The position numbers and the translations under genes were made by a program. From assembly GCF_042651465.1 (NCBI RefSeq), contig NZ_JBHSCZ010000001.1, positions 1,528,113-1,592,112 on the forward strand: a stretch of DNA of 64,000 bases, given 5' to 3'. The notes beneath the pieces are model-generated. The model ran no database searches and was not told where the DNA came from. It was given only the letters and a program-made list of their open reading frames with translations. Source of the stretch: Ferruginibacter yonginensis. Lineage in GTDB: Bacteria; Bacteroidota; Bacteroidia; Chitinophagales; Chitinophagaceae. Below, piece by piece: positions 26,440 through 35,282 of this stretch (the first letter of the stretch is position 1; each line of letters opens with the position of its first letter).

Positions 26440-27690
26440 ATGAAAAGAAGAACAAGATATTGGCTTTGTCAGCTTATTGGTTGGGGTAGCTGGGTGTTAC
26501 TACAGGTATTTATTGCATACCAATTTGCACCAGAAGCCTATTTAACGCCAGCTTTAAAACGCAACTTATTTTTCTATTCAGTTTTCTGCGATTTTATCAG
26601 TTTTATTTTAATTACGCACCTCATTCGTTACATTTTAAAAAAAATGAAGTGGATGAGTTTTTCGGCAGATAAAATCTTTTTAATGTTTATTGCTGCGGTA
26701 TTAATTGGCTCCACCGTTTCATTTTATTTTCAAGAATCTATCACTAAAATACCCGGCAATACTTTTGAGCGTTATGAAATAAATGAAAGAAAAGATAAAG
26801 CGGCTCAACTCGAAAAAGACTTAGGCGTTGCAAATACCACTTATTACCTATTTGAAAACAATGGCAAGCTTGATTCAACAAAATATGTAGCCTATACCCG
26901 AATTAAAAAAAGCACCGGTTGGTATAGAGATAAAAACAACCAATGGCAGTTTGAAGAACAACGAAAAGGTCGCAATTTTGGTGGTATATTTTTTAATACC
27001 ATTCTAATATCGATATGGTTATTAATTTATTTGGTGTGGCATTATGTTGATAAAAACAGAAACGACCAACTAGATAAACTGCGGTTAGAAGGTGTGGTAA
27101 AATCACTTGAATTAAAAACTATAAAATCGCATATCAATCCTCATTTTATTTTTAATGCGTTGAATAGTATCAGGGCTTTGGTAGATGAAAATCCGGAAAG
27201 AGCAAGAACGGCAATAACTGAGTTAAGTAATATTTTACGCAGCAGTTTAAAAGCTGAAACACTTGAAACAGTGCCTTTACAACAAGAGTTAGATATTGTA
27301 AGGGATTACCTAGCCTTAGAACACATGCGTTTTGAAGAGCGTTTGCAAATTGAAATGGATATTCATCCTGATACACTCACACAACCTATTCCGCCAATGA
27401 TGTTACAAACATTGGTTGAAAATGCTATTAAACATGGTATTAGCAAATCAGAAAATGGTGGTATCATCAAAATATCATCATACTTCAAAAACAACCACCA
27501 TGAGTTAATTGTATTAAATACGGGTAATTTAACCTCGTTAAAAACCAAGGCTGATGAAGGTTTTGGCTTAAAAAGTACGCAAGACAGGCTTAATTTGTTG
27601 TACAATAAAAAAGCCCAATTTGAAATAAATGAAACAGAAAACAATATGGTACAATCAAAAGTAATTATGCCTATTGTTGCCATCTTATAA
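26440..27690 (+). CDS. LytS/YehU-type sensor histidine kinase
   Basis: A 416-residue membrane kinase with two N-terminal hydrophobic segments (about residues 10-30 and 40-66), a third near 85-100, an extracytoplasmic stretch, and a last membrane helix near 190. Next is the His_kinase domain: LKSHINPHFIFNALNSIRAL contains the phosphoacceptor His region. The ATP-binding N-box is MMLQTLVENAIKHGI, followed by GFGLKSTQDRLNLLY. The signal is unknown. The partner LytTR regulator starts 17 nt downstream. Confidence 0.92.
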   Translation: MKRRTRYWLCQLIGWGSWVLLQVFIAYQFAPEAYLTPALKRNLFFYSVFCDFISFILITHLIRYILKKMKWMSFSADKIFLMFIAAVLIGSTVSFYFQESITKIPGNTFERYEINERKDKAAQLEKDLGVANTTYYLFENNGKLDSTKYVAYTRIKKSTGWYRDKNNQWQFEEQRKGRNFGGIFFNTILISIWLLIYLVWHYVDKNRNDQLDKLRLEGVVKSLELKTIKSHINPHFIFNALNSIRALVDENPERARTAITELSNILRSSLKAETLETVPLQQELDIVRDYLALEHMRFEERLQIEMDIHPDTLTQPIPPMMLQTLVENAIKHGISKSENGGIIKISSYFKNNHHELIVLNTGNLTSLKTKADEGFGLKSTQDRLNLLYNKKAQFEINETENNMVQSKVIMPIVAIL

Positions 27691-27706
27691 CTAAAAAATT
27701 ACCATC

Positions 27707-28438
27707 ATGTACAAAGCATTGATTATTGATGATGAACGTTTGGCACGAAACGAATTAAAGAAATTATTAGCAGATTTTCCTGAGGTAGATATTATAGGCG
27801 AAGCGGCCAACGCAAAAGAAGGCATCGAAAAAATTGAAAGTTTAAACCCCGATTTAATTTTTTTAGATATTCAAATGCCGGGTAAAACTGGTTTTGATAT
27901 GTTACAAGAGCTAGATAAAGCCCCTCATGTAATTTTTACTACCGCCTACGATGAATTTGCTTTAAAAGCTTTTGAAGTAAATGCGTTGGATTACTTAATG
28001 AAACCCGTAGAACCCAAGCGTATAGGCGATGCTTTGCACAAATTAAAATTAGCTGAAGAAAAAGAAATGGCTGCTTCTCTTACTGGTGTAAACCGTGGTA
28101 TGCTCAGCGAAAACGACCAAGTGTTTGTGAAAGATGGTGAACGTTGTTGGTTTGTAAAATTAGCTGATGTTCGCTTGTTTGAAAGTGTGGGCAATTATGC
28201 CAAAGTGTTTTTCGGCACCAACAAACCACTTATATTAAAATCGCTCAACGCTTTGGAAGAACGCTTAGATGAAAGGGTATTTTTTAGAGCCAATCGTAAA
28301 CATATTGTAAACCTACGTATGATTGAAAAAGTTGAAACCTTTTTTAACGGTGGTTTATTGCTCGATTTAAAAGGTGGTGAAAAAATAGAAGTAAGCCGCA
28401 GACAAGCCGTACGCTTTAAAGAAATGATGAGTTTATAA
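27707..28438 (+). CDS. LytTR-family response regulator
   Basis: A 243-residue regulator: receiver at residues 1-120 (D8-D9, phosphoacceptor D54 in LIFLDIQMPGKTG, Lys in DYLMKPV) and a LytTR DNA-binding domain at about 140-243 (DGERCWFVKLADVRLFESVGNYAKVFF, FFRANRKHIVNLRMIEKVETFF). Together with the kinase just upstream it forms a complete two-component system. LytTR proteins bind direct repeats upstream of targets; none could be assigned here. The M28 peptidase starts 17 nt later and may be in the same transcript. Confidence 0.93.
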   Translation: MYKALIIDDERLARNELKKLLADFPEVDIIGEAANAKEGIEKIESLNPDLIFLDIQMPGKTGFDMLQELDKAPHVIFTTAYDEFALKAFEVNALDYLMKPVEPKRIGDALHKLKLAEEKEMAASLTGVNRGMLSENDQVFVKDGERCWFVKLADVRLFESVGNYAKVFFGTNKPLILKSLNALEERLDERVFFRANRKHIVNLRMIEKVETFFNGGLLLDLKGGEKIEVSRRQAVRFKEMMSL

Positions 28439-28455
28439 AAATAAAATCTATATAC

Positions 28456-29739
28456 ATGTTAAAAAAAATTGCTGTTGTTGCCATCATTTGCTGGTCGCAT
28501 TTTAATGCAAGTTCACAAAACATCAACCAATTAATAACAGCTACAGAAGCGAAACGTATTGAAAGTTATTTAGCATCTGACGAGTTAAAAGGAAGAAAAA
28601 CAGGTACAAAAGAAATTGATATGGCTGCAAATTTTATTGCAGCTGAGTTTAAAAAAAGTGGTTTAAAACCTTTGGGTAACTTGAGTGGTTACTTACAATC
28701 GTTCAATAATATTCGCACTAAATTCATCAATGCTAATGGCACTGCAGATGGTGCAACTATTGAAACAGCCAACATTGTTGCCATTACAACAGATTCAATC
28801 ATTAACATCAATGAAAAAAGTGGCTACGTTGTAAAAACCATCAACGAAAATGATAATTTGTTAGCTGTAGCAACAGACATTTATCAAACAAAAAAGAACA
28901 GCATCGTATTTGTAAATACAGCTTTTGCAAAAGATTTTAACAGACTAAAACGCATTAAAAGAGATGGTTTTAGTATTGACTACAACACCGTATTTGTGTT
29001 ATTAAATACGGTACCAACTTCTTTTCAATTTACAATTAACAACCAAGTAACGGCCAACGTTTTAACCAATGTTGTAGGCGTACTACCAGGCAAAAGCAAA
29101 AAAAATGAATACGTTGTTTTTTCTGCACATTACGATCATTTGGGTATTGGCAAAGCCAATGCTGCTGGCGATTCTATTTATAATGGTGCCAATGATGATG
29201 CAGCTGGTACTACAGCAGTAATAATGTTGGCCCAATATTTTAGCAAAATTAAAAATAATGAACGCACCATTATTTTCGTGGCATTTACTGCTGAAGAAAT
29301 TGGAGGCTTTGGTTCACAATACTTTTCAAAACAAGTAAACCCTAACGAAGTGGTGGCAATGTTTAATTTAGAAATGATTGGTACAGAAAGCAAGTGGGGT
29401 AAAAACAGTGCTTATATTACTGGTTTTGAAAAATCTGACCTAGGCACCATACTGCAAAAAAACTTAGCAGGCACTGCTTTTAAATTTGAGCCTGACCCTT
29501 ACCCTTCACAAAATTTATTTTACAGAAGCGATAACGCTACATTAGCAGCCTTGGGTGTTCCTGCACATACGATCTCAACATCTAAAATGGATATTGAACC
29601 CAATTACCATAAACAAAGTGATGATGTAGCATCATTAGACCTTGATAATATGACAGAGGTGATAAAAGCGATTGCATTAAGCAGCGTAAGTATTATAAAT
29701 GGGAAAGATACGCCAAGCAGGGTAGCACTAAAAAATTAA
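28456..29739 (+). CDS. Secreted M28-family metallopeptidase
   Basis: The 427-residue protein has a signal peptide (KIAVVAIICWSHFNASSQN) and a PA-like insert region. The M28 aminopeptidase core has zinc ligands in FSAHYDHLGI (H225, D227), NGANDDAAGT (D247) and FTAEEIGGFGS (E280-E281), with a late H in PAHTIST. Such enzymes release amino acids from peptides outside the cytoplasm. There is no T9SS tail. Its stop overlaps the stop of the convergent prenylglyceryl-phosphate synthase by 2 nt. Confidence 0.88.
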   Translation: MLKKIAVVAIICWSHFNASSQNINQLITATEAKRIESYLASDELKGRKTGTKEIDMAANFIAAEFKKSGLKPLGNLSGYLQSFNNIRTKFINANGTADGATIETANIVAITTDSIININEKSGYVVKTINENDNLLAVATDIYQTKKNSIVFVNTAFAKDFNRLKRIKRDGFSIDYNTVFVLLNTVPTSFQFTINNQVTANVLTNVVGVLPGKSKKNEYVVFSAHYDHLGIGKANAAGDSIYNGANDDAAGTTAVIMLAQYFSKIKNNERTIIFVAFTAEEIGGFGSQYFSKQVNPNEVVAMFNLEMIGTESKWGKNSAYITGFEKSDLGTILQKNLAGTAFKFEPDPYPSQNLFYRSDNATLAALGVPAHTISTSKMDIEPNYHKQSDDVASLDLDNMTEVIKAIALSSVSIINGKDTPSRVALKN

Positions 29740-30491
29740 ACTGTAATAGCAACGCTGTGAATAGCGGCAGCCATTTCTTTAATTAACGAAGGATCTTTTT
29801 CAATAGCATTGCCTACTACAATTACATCAGCTCCGGCTTTGCAGTTGTGGTAGGCTTTTTCAGCACTTGTAATACCACCACCAATAATCAACGGCACATC
29901 AATACAACTGGCTACTTTACTAATCATTGATTCAGTAATAGGCACTTTTGCACCACTGCCGGCATCCATATAAATCAACTTCATACCCAACATTTCACCA
30001 GCCATTGCAGTACACATGGCAATTTCATTTTTATCTGATGGTAACGGTGCCGCATTGCTGATATATGATACGGTAGTAGGTGCACCTCCATCAACCACCA
30101 TATAACCGGTTGACATCACCTCTAACCCACTCTTTTTAACCACAGGGGCAGATACTACGTGTTGACCAATTAATAATTCGGGGTTACGACCACTTATTAA
30201 ACTCAGGTATAAAATAGCATCGGCGTATTTACTAACTTGTGATGGACTACCAGGAAATAATATTACAGGTACAGTACAATTATCTTTAATAAGCTGCACA
30301 CATTCATCTAAATAACTAGATACTACCAAACTGCCACCCACCAAAAAATAATCCACCTGCGCATCTATTGATAATTGTATGAGTTGATGCATACTTTTAT
30401 CGTTCACCTTATCTGGATCAATAAGTACCGCAAACGATTTTTTTCGTTGCTGTTTACGGTCAGTAAGTGATTGATAAATACGATTCAACAT
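29736..30491 (-). CDS. Geranylgeranylglyceryl/heptaprenylglyceryl phosphate synthase (PcrB family)
   Basis: A 251-residue TIM-barrel prenyltransferase. Motifs include FAVLIDPDKVND, DYFLVGGSL, VILFPGSPSQVS, STGYMVVDGGAPTTV, LIYMDAGSGAKVPI and LIIGGGITSAEKAY, followed by a phosphate-binding GADVIVVGNAIEKD. The family joins a polyprenyl diphosphate to glycerol-1-phosphate, the first step of archaeal ether lipids. Homologues occur and are active in Bacteroidota, but their physiological lipid is not settled. No other ether-lipid gene is seen nearby. Confidence 0.9.
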   Translation of the reverse strand: MLNRIYQSLTDRKQQRKKSFAVLIDPDKVNDKSMHQLIQLSIDAQVDYFLVGGSLVVSSYLDECVQLIKDNCTVPVILFPGSPSQVSKYADAILYLSLISGRNPELLIGQHVVSAPVVKKSGLEVMSTGYMVVDGGAPTTVSYISNAAPLPSDKNEIAMCTAMAGEMLGMKLIYMDAGSGAKVPITESMISKVASCIDVPLIIGGGITSAEKAYHNCKAGADVIVVGNAIEKDPSLIKEMAAAIHSVAITV

Positions 30492-30605
30492 ACAAAAGCT
30501 TAAGATTGATGCAAAAATGCTTGTTTTTTTGTTATTATCGAAATATTAACGCTACAAATAATCGTAACTTTTTGTTTGAAACGAATATATAGTAATTTTA
30601 AGGGT

Positions 30606-31013
30606 ATGGTATCCGACATATTAAAAGAAATCATCTTTAAAACAGCCCGTAGCGGCGGTAAAGGTGGCCAAAATGTAAACAAGGTTGAAACCATGGTTGA
30701 GGGCTATTGGCATGTTCAGCAATCAAAGTATGTTAGTGAAGATGAAAAACAGTTGTTGAGTGTTAAACTTGCTAATAAAATAAATGCAGAGGGTTATTTA
30801 TTGGTAAAAAACCAAACCGAACGTTCGCAGTTAGCTAATAAACAATTGGTAAAAAGTAAAATACTGCAACTTATTACAAAGGCATTAATAACACCCAAAA
30901 AACGAACTCCCACAAAAGTTACCAAAGCCGCTAAAGAAAAAAGATTGGCACAAAAAAAGAACGATAGCAATATTAAACAAGGCAGAAAAAAAGTTACAAA
31001 CCATAATGAGTAA
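30606..31013 (+). CDS. arfB: ArfB-type alternative ribosome-rescue peptidyl-tRNA hydrolase
   Basis: I start it at ATG 30606 (135 aa); a TTG 30 nt upstream would add ten non-conserved residues. The N-terminal RF-1 domain carries the catalytic GGQ at residues 20-22 in ARSGGKGGQNVNKVET. A basic tail rich in Lys/Arg ends in LAQKKNDSNIKQGRKK. ArfB binds the empty mRNA channel with this tail and frees the nascent chain from stalled ribosomes. Its 3' end overlaps the MbnP-like start by 8 nt, so the three genes to 32777 are coupled. Confidence 0.92.
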   Translation: MVSDILKEIIFKTARSGGKGGQNVNKVETMVEGYWHVQQSKYVSEDEKQLLSVKLANKINAEGYLLVKNQTERSQLANKQLVKSKILQLITKALITPKKRTPTKVTKAAKEKRLAQKKNDSNIKQGRKKVTNHNE

Positions 31014-31725
31014 ATTCAATCTTATTTATTGGTGCCTTTTACTGTTATGTGGTGCTGCTGCAAATGCTCAAGCCACTAACCTTGTTATTCACTTTATAAA
31101 CAAAGCCAATAACAAAAAAATAGTATTGAATGAAGCAAGCTATACCAATAATTTTGGCGAAAGCTACCAACTCAGTAAATTAAAATATTATGTAAGCAAT
31201 ATTACTTTGCAGAACGGCAATACAGCCACTTACAATAAAAATGTATACTTAATAGAAAACGATACCAATAATATTATTCAAATAAACAATGTTACATTAC
31301 CGTTACAAGCATTGCAATTTCAAATTGGGGTGGATAGTATTTTAAACTGTAGTGGTGCTCAAAGCGGTAGTTTAGATCCGCTCAACAATATGTTTTGGAC
31401 CTGGAACAGCGGCTACATTATGTTTAAAGCAGAAGGTTACAGTAGCAATAGTACCGCTATCAATAACAAAATTGAATACCATATTGGTGGGTATTTGCCT
31501 AATCAACAAACCATGCGTACCATTTCAATACCTATCAATGCCAATCAAATAAAAAAATTCAACAACGCATTACACCTTTATGTAGCCATGAATATGGATG
31601 CATTTTGGAACCATCAATATGCTATTAAAATAGCTGAAACACCTGTTATTGCTACACCTGGCGTACTTGCAGTACATGCGGCTAATAATTTTGTAGGAAT
31701 GTTTCAACAAACAGATGCTGAGTGA
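31006..31725 (+). CDS. MbnP-family secreted protein
   Basis: A 239-residue protein with a signal peptide (WCLLLLCGAAANAQA) and a beta-rich body typical of the MbnP family: LVIHFINKANNKKIVLN, YQLSKLKYYVSNITL, FQIGVDSILNCSG, PLNNMFWTWNSGYIMFKAEG. The paired tryptophans in FWTWNSG lie where MbnP proteins have conserved aromatic residues. MbnP is known from copper-linked methanobactin operons, where its partner MbnH oxidises a Trp. It is directly followed by an MbnH-like peroxidase; no methanobactin precursor was found. Confidence 0.82.
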   Translation: MSKFNLIYWCLLLLCGAAANAQATNLVIHFINKANNKKIVLNEASYTNNFGESYQLSKLKYYVSNITLQNGNTATYNKNVYLIENDTNNIIQINNVTLPLQALQFQIGVDSILNCSGAQSGSLDPLNNMFWTWNSGYIMFKAEGYSSNSTAINNKIEYHIGGYLPNQQTMRTISIPINANQIKKFNNALHLYVAMNMDAFWNHQYAIKIAETPVIATPGVLAVHAANNFVGMFQQTDAE

Positions 31726-32777
31726 AATTAAAAATGATCATATCAATAATAAGTTTAACAACCTTGGCCCTTTTTTTAATAAGTGCTACCAAAAACGTAT
31801 TTGTTACAACGCCGCTACAGTTAGATATTCCCAAATATTTTCCTACTCCTAGTAAAAACATCTTTGCAAAAAATAAAATAACTGAAGAAGGTTTTCAATT
31901 AGGTAAGAAGTTATTTTACGATACACAATTGAGTGTTGATGGTACAACAAGTTGTGGAAGTTGTCACCAACCTTTTGCTGCGTTCGCAACGTATGATCAT
32001 GATTTTAGTCATGGTGTAAATAACAAATTCAGCACCCGTAATGCGCCAAGTTTGGTAAACCTAGCATGGATGAGCAACATGCATTGGGATGGTGCTATTA
32101 ATAATTTAGAAGTACAACCTTTGGCACCTATAACAGACAGCAACGAAATGGGTGAAACCCTCCCCAACGTATTGCTGAAGTTAAAAAAAGATACGAGTTA
32201 TCGTCATTACTTTAAAAACGCTTTTGGCGATGCTACTGTTACCACAGAACGTATGTTAAAGGCATTAGCACAATTTATGGGCACCTTAATAAGCGCCAAT
32301 AGTAAATATGATCAAGTACGAAAAGGCACTGCACAGTTTATTGCTCCTGAAGCTGCTGGATACGAAATTTTTAAACAACATTGCAACACGTGCCATAAAG
32401 AGCCCCTTTTTACAGATAATAGTTTTAGAAACAATGGCATGCCAATAAATAAGTTGGGGGATGTGGGTCGACAAAAAATTACGCAACAACCAAGCGACGC
32501 ATTAAAATTTAAAGTGCCTACTTTAAGAAATGTGGGTGTTACCATTCCGTATATGCATGATGGCCGTATGTTGACATTGGAGTTGGTGGTAAATCATTAC
32601 ACCAATATTGATACAACTTTACAAAACCTTGACCCCATTTTAAAAAAACGGATTCAACTCACAGAAAGAGAAAAAAAGCAATTGATTTTATTTTTGTATA
32701 CCCTTACTGATACAAGCTTTACCAGAAACAAAAGATTTTTACCTGACATTGTTCAAAATTTTGAGAATCATAGGTAA
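31722..32777 (+). CDS. MbnH-like di-heme cytochrome c peroxidase
   Basis: A 351-residue exported di-heme protein. Hemes sit at CGSCH (78-82) and CNTCH (221-225). Motifs RNAPSLVNLAWMSNMHWDG and FKVPTLRNVGVTIPYMHDG place it in the MauG/CcpA superfamily. GTG at 31722 overlaps the stop of the MbnP-like gene, so translation is coupled; an ATG at 31734 is an alternative. By analogy with MbnH it may modify its neighbour MbnP, probably at tryptophan. This is inference from the pairing. Confidence 0.85.
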   Translation: MKLKMIISIISLTTLALFLISATKNVFVTTPLQLDIPKYFPTPSKNIFAKNKITEEGFQLGKKLFYDTQLSVDGTTSCGSCHQPFAAFATYDHDFSHGVNNKFSTRNAPSLVNLAWMSNMHWDGAINNLEVQPLAPITDSNEMGETLPNVLLKLKKDTSYRHYFKNAFGDATVTTERMLKALAQFMGTLISANSKYDQVRKGTAQFIAPEAAGYEIFKQHCNTCHKEPLFTDNSFRNNGMPINKLGDVGRQKITQQPSDALKFKVPTLRNVGVTIPYMHDGRMLTLELVVNHYTNIDTTLQNLDPILKKRIQLTEREKKQLILFLYTLTDTSFTRNKRFLPDIVQNFENHR

Positions 32778-32823
32778 CCATGTGCCGTATCAAATCATTA
32801 CTTTTGAAAAAAATTTATTGTAA

Positions 32824-34353
32824 TTGAGCAGTATTAAAAAATTGGCTGGTGATACGTTGTGGTATGGCGGAAGTTCCATTGTAGCTCGTTTTTTAAACTA
32901 TTTGCTTACACCTTATTTAACCCTCAAATTATCAGGAGTAGGTTATGGCGAAGTAAGCTTAATATATGCCGCTATCCCTTTTTTAAATGTGCTGTTTACT
33001 TATGGCTTAGAAACTGCCTATTTTAGGTTTTCACATAAAGAACATTCGCAAAAAGAAATATATAGCACCGCTAGTATATCCATATTTGTATCAACACTTA
33101 TTTTATCACTTATATTTTTATTGAACAATAATAGCATTGCTCAATTTTTACAACTCAATAATCATCCAGAGTTTATTACATATAGTGTTTTAATAATTGC
33201 GCTAGATACCCTTACAACGTTACCGTTTGCTAAGCTGAGGCAAGATGGAAGACCAGTAAAATTTGCATTTACCCGTTTAGCAAATATTTTTGTCACGATT
33301 GGTTTAACGTATTTCTTTATAAGTGTTTGTCCTACTTTAGTTACACAAAACCCTAATGGCTGGATTGCCAAATGGTATATCAAAGACTATGGCGTAGGTT
33401 ATGTTATTGTAGCCAATTTAATAGCATCTGCATTAACATTTTTGTTGTTATTAAAAGAAGTATTACACATCAACTTTTCGTTTAATGGCTCTTTATGGAA
33501 ACAAATGATTATTTATGCACTACCCTTGCTCATTGCAGGTTTTGGTGGTATGATCAACGAAACATTTGACCGTATAATGCTGGGTTGGTGGGCACCAGTT
33601 ACGAGTGTTGATGCAGCAAAATTTGAAGTAGGTATTTATAGCGCATGCTACAAATTATCGATATTAATTACATTGTTTATACAAGGGTTTCGTATGGGAG
33701 CCGAACCATTTTTCTTTAAACAAGCTGCAGGCGGCAACCCTCAAAAAACGTATGCTCGAGTAATGAAATTTTTTGTGATTACAATCACCATTATGTTTTT
33801 ATTTGTGGCACTTTATTTAGATGTTTGGAAACATTTTATACGCAACCAACAACTTTGGGTGGGCTTAAAAGTGGTACCAATATTATTATTAGCCAATATG
33901 TTTTTAGGTATTTATTACAACTTATCTATTTGGTATAAACTCACTAATAAAACAAAATATGGCGCATACATTACTTTTATAGGTGCGGCTATAACACTGG
34001 CTATTAATGCTGCATTTATACCATACTTCAGTTATATGGCTTGTGCTTGGGCAACTTTTTTTAGCTATGGCAGCATGATGGTGATATCATTTATTTGGGG
34101 GCAAAAACATTACAAAGTACCCTACGCATGGAAAAAACTAGTAGCCTACATAGTAATTGTTGTACTCTTATTTTTTATACACAAGGGTTGTATTTATTTG
34201 TGGAGCAATACCTATTTTGATATTGCAGTAGCAAGTATTTTATTATACAGTTACCTCAAATTTTTAGGGTTGGTAGAACAAAAGGAGTTTGCAAAACTGC
34301 CGGTTATTGGTAAATATTTTATTAGTAATAAATCACCCATAAGTAATAGCTAA
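32824..34353 (+). CDS. Polysaccharide flippase (Wzx/MATE-like)
   Basis: A 509-residue integral membrane protein with 12-14 hydrophobic helices. It matches the polysaccharide exporter superfamily: DTLWYGGSSIVARFLNYLLTPYLT at the N-terminus, ETAYFRFSH, and RIMLGWW in mid-protein. The start is TTG at 32824 directly after an in-frame TAA (32821). Such proteins flip lipid-linked sugars across the inner membrane. No glycosyltransferase is adjacent, so the substrate is unknown. It converges on the amidase with 2 nt between stops. Confidence 0.85.
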   Translation: MSSIKKLAGDTLWYGGSSIVARFLNYLLTPYLTLKLSGVGYGEVSLIYAAIPFLNVLFTYGLETAYFRFSHKEHSQKEIYSTASISIFVSTLILSLIFLLNNNSIAQFLQLNNHPEFITYSVLIIALDTLTTLPFAKLRQDGRPVKFAFTRLANIFVTIGLTYFFISVCPTLVTQNPNGWIAKWYIKDYGVGYVIVANLIASALTFLLLLKEVLHINFSFNGSLWKQMIIYALPLLIAGFGGMINETFDRIMLGWWAPVTSVDAAKFEVGIYSACYKLSILITLFIQGFRMGAEPFFFKQAAGGNPQKTYARVMKFFVITITIMFLFVALYLDVWKHFIRNQQLWVGLKVVPILLLANMFLGIYYNLSIWYKLTNKTKYGAYITFIGAAITLAINAAFIPYFSYMACAWATFFSYGSMMVISFIWGQKHYKVPYAWKKLVAYIVIVVLLFFIHKGCIYLWSNTYFDIAVASILLYSYLKFLGLVEQKEFAKLPVIGKYFISNKSPISNS

Positions 34354-34355
34354 AA

Positions 34356-35171
34356 TTATAGGTATTGTGACATTACTGCATACAATACTTTTTGTTCAGC
34401 TTCATTTAAATCATCAGTTACATTATTGGCTATAAAATGCAATTTAAAAGCTTTAATAGCAGCTTTTACATTTGTAACATCGTAACCAATAATACGTAAA
34501 GCATAGGTTGCATTAAAGCCCGCAGGTAATTGTACCGTACTGGTATCAGCATACCATTTACCAAAACCCTTTTTAGCTAGGGCTTCCCAAGGAAACTTAG
34601 TGCCTGGGTCAATTTTACGAGTAGGTGCAATATCACTATGGCCAATAAAATTTGTAGTAGGTATATTGTATTGCTTTTTTAATGATGCTAATAAAATAGT
34701 TAAGGTATTTAATTGGGCTTTGCTAAAACTATCTATACCATTGTTATCAATTTCAATACCTATGGAACTAGAGTTAACATCCGCATTATTACCCCATTTG
34801 CCTGCGCCTGCATGCCAAGCACGTAAGTAATCGCTAATTAGTTGATGAAGCGTACCATCTTTACAAATAACATAGTGTGCACTTACTTCAGTAGCAGGTT
34901 TGGTAAAGGTTTGCAACGTTTGCTCACAGCTATTTTGAGCCGTATAATGTAGTATCACCATATTGGGTTTACGTAACCCAAAATTGGTAGTGTAAATATT
35001 TTCAGTTGGTTGCTTAATATCATTAGGTTGTAGTGGTACCGCTTTTGTTTGTATACTTTTAGCTAACGCTTTTACTTTGGTTTTATAAATTTTGTTAGAC
35101 GCTGCGTAAGGTTGCTTTGCACAAGCATTTAATAACAATATGACAGATACACTCAATAATAAACGAACCAT
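34356..35171 (-). CDS. Lipoprotein N-acetylmuramoyl-L-alanine amidase (amidase_2)
   Basis: A 271-residue lipoprotein (lipobox LNAC near residue 17) with an AmpD/amidase_2 zinc fold. The first His is in MVILHYTAQNS, then SAHYVICKDGTLHQLI, RAWHAGAGKWG, NSSSIGIEIDN and the zinc site FIGHSDIAPTRKIDPG. It cleaves the amide between MurNAc and the peptide stem and probably acts in the periplasm on recycled or remodelled peptidoglycan. The C-terminal 75 residues resemble a peptidoglycan-binding helix bundle (YDVTNVKAAIKAFKLHF). Confidence 0.88.
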   Translation of the reverse strand: MVRLLLSVSVILLLNACAKQPYAASNKIYKTKVKALAKSIQTKAVPLQPNDIKQPTENIYTTNFGLRKPNMVILHYTAQNSCEQTLQTFTKPATEVSAHYVICKDGTLHQLISDYLRAWHAGAGKWGNNADVNSSSIGIEIDNNGIDSFSKAQLNTLTILLASLKKQYNIPTTNFIGHSDIAPTRKIDPGTKFPWEALAKKGFGKWYADTSTVQLPAGFNATYALRIIGYDVTNVKAAIKAFKLHFIANNVTDDLNEAEQKVLYAVMSQYL

Positions 35172-35242
35172 AAATGGATTATTAAAATTTAATAAGATGT
35201 AAAACCAACATCTACCTAAATAAATATTAGGTGGTTAAAAAT

Positions 35243-35268
35243 AAATGGCACTTTTACAAGTGCCATTT
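35243..35268 (-). terminator. Terminator after icmF
   Basis: An 11-bp perfect stem (AAATGGCACTT / AAGTGCCATTT) with a 4-nt loop begins 15 nt beyond the icmF stop; a T-rich tail follows on the minus strand. Confidence 0.8.
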
Positions 35269-35282
35269 TATAAAAACTGCTT

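Noticed and set aside
31006..32777. A methanobactin precursor peptide near the MbnP/MbnH-like pair
   Set aside because: No short Cys-containing ORF with a leader-like sequence was found in the neighbourhood on either strand.
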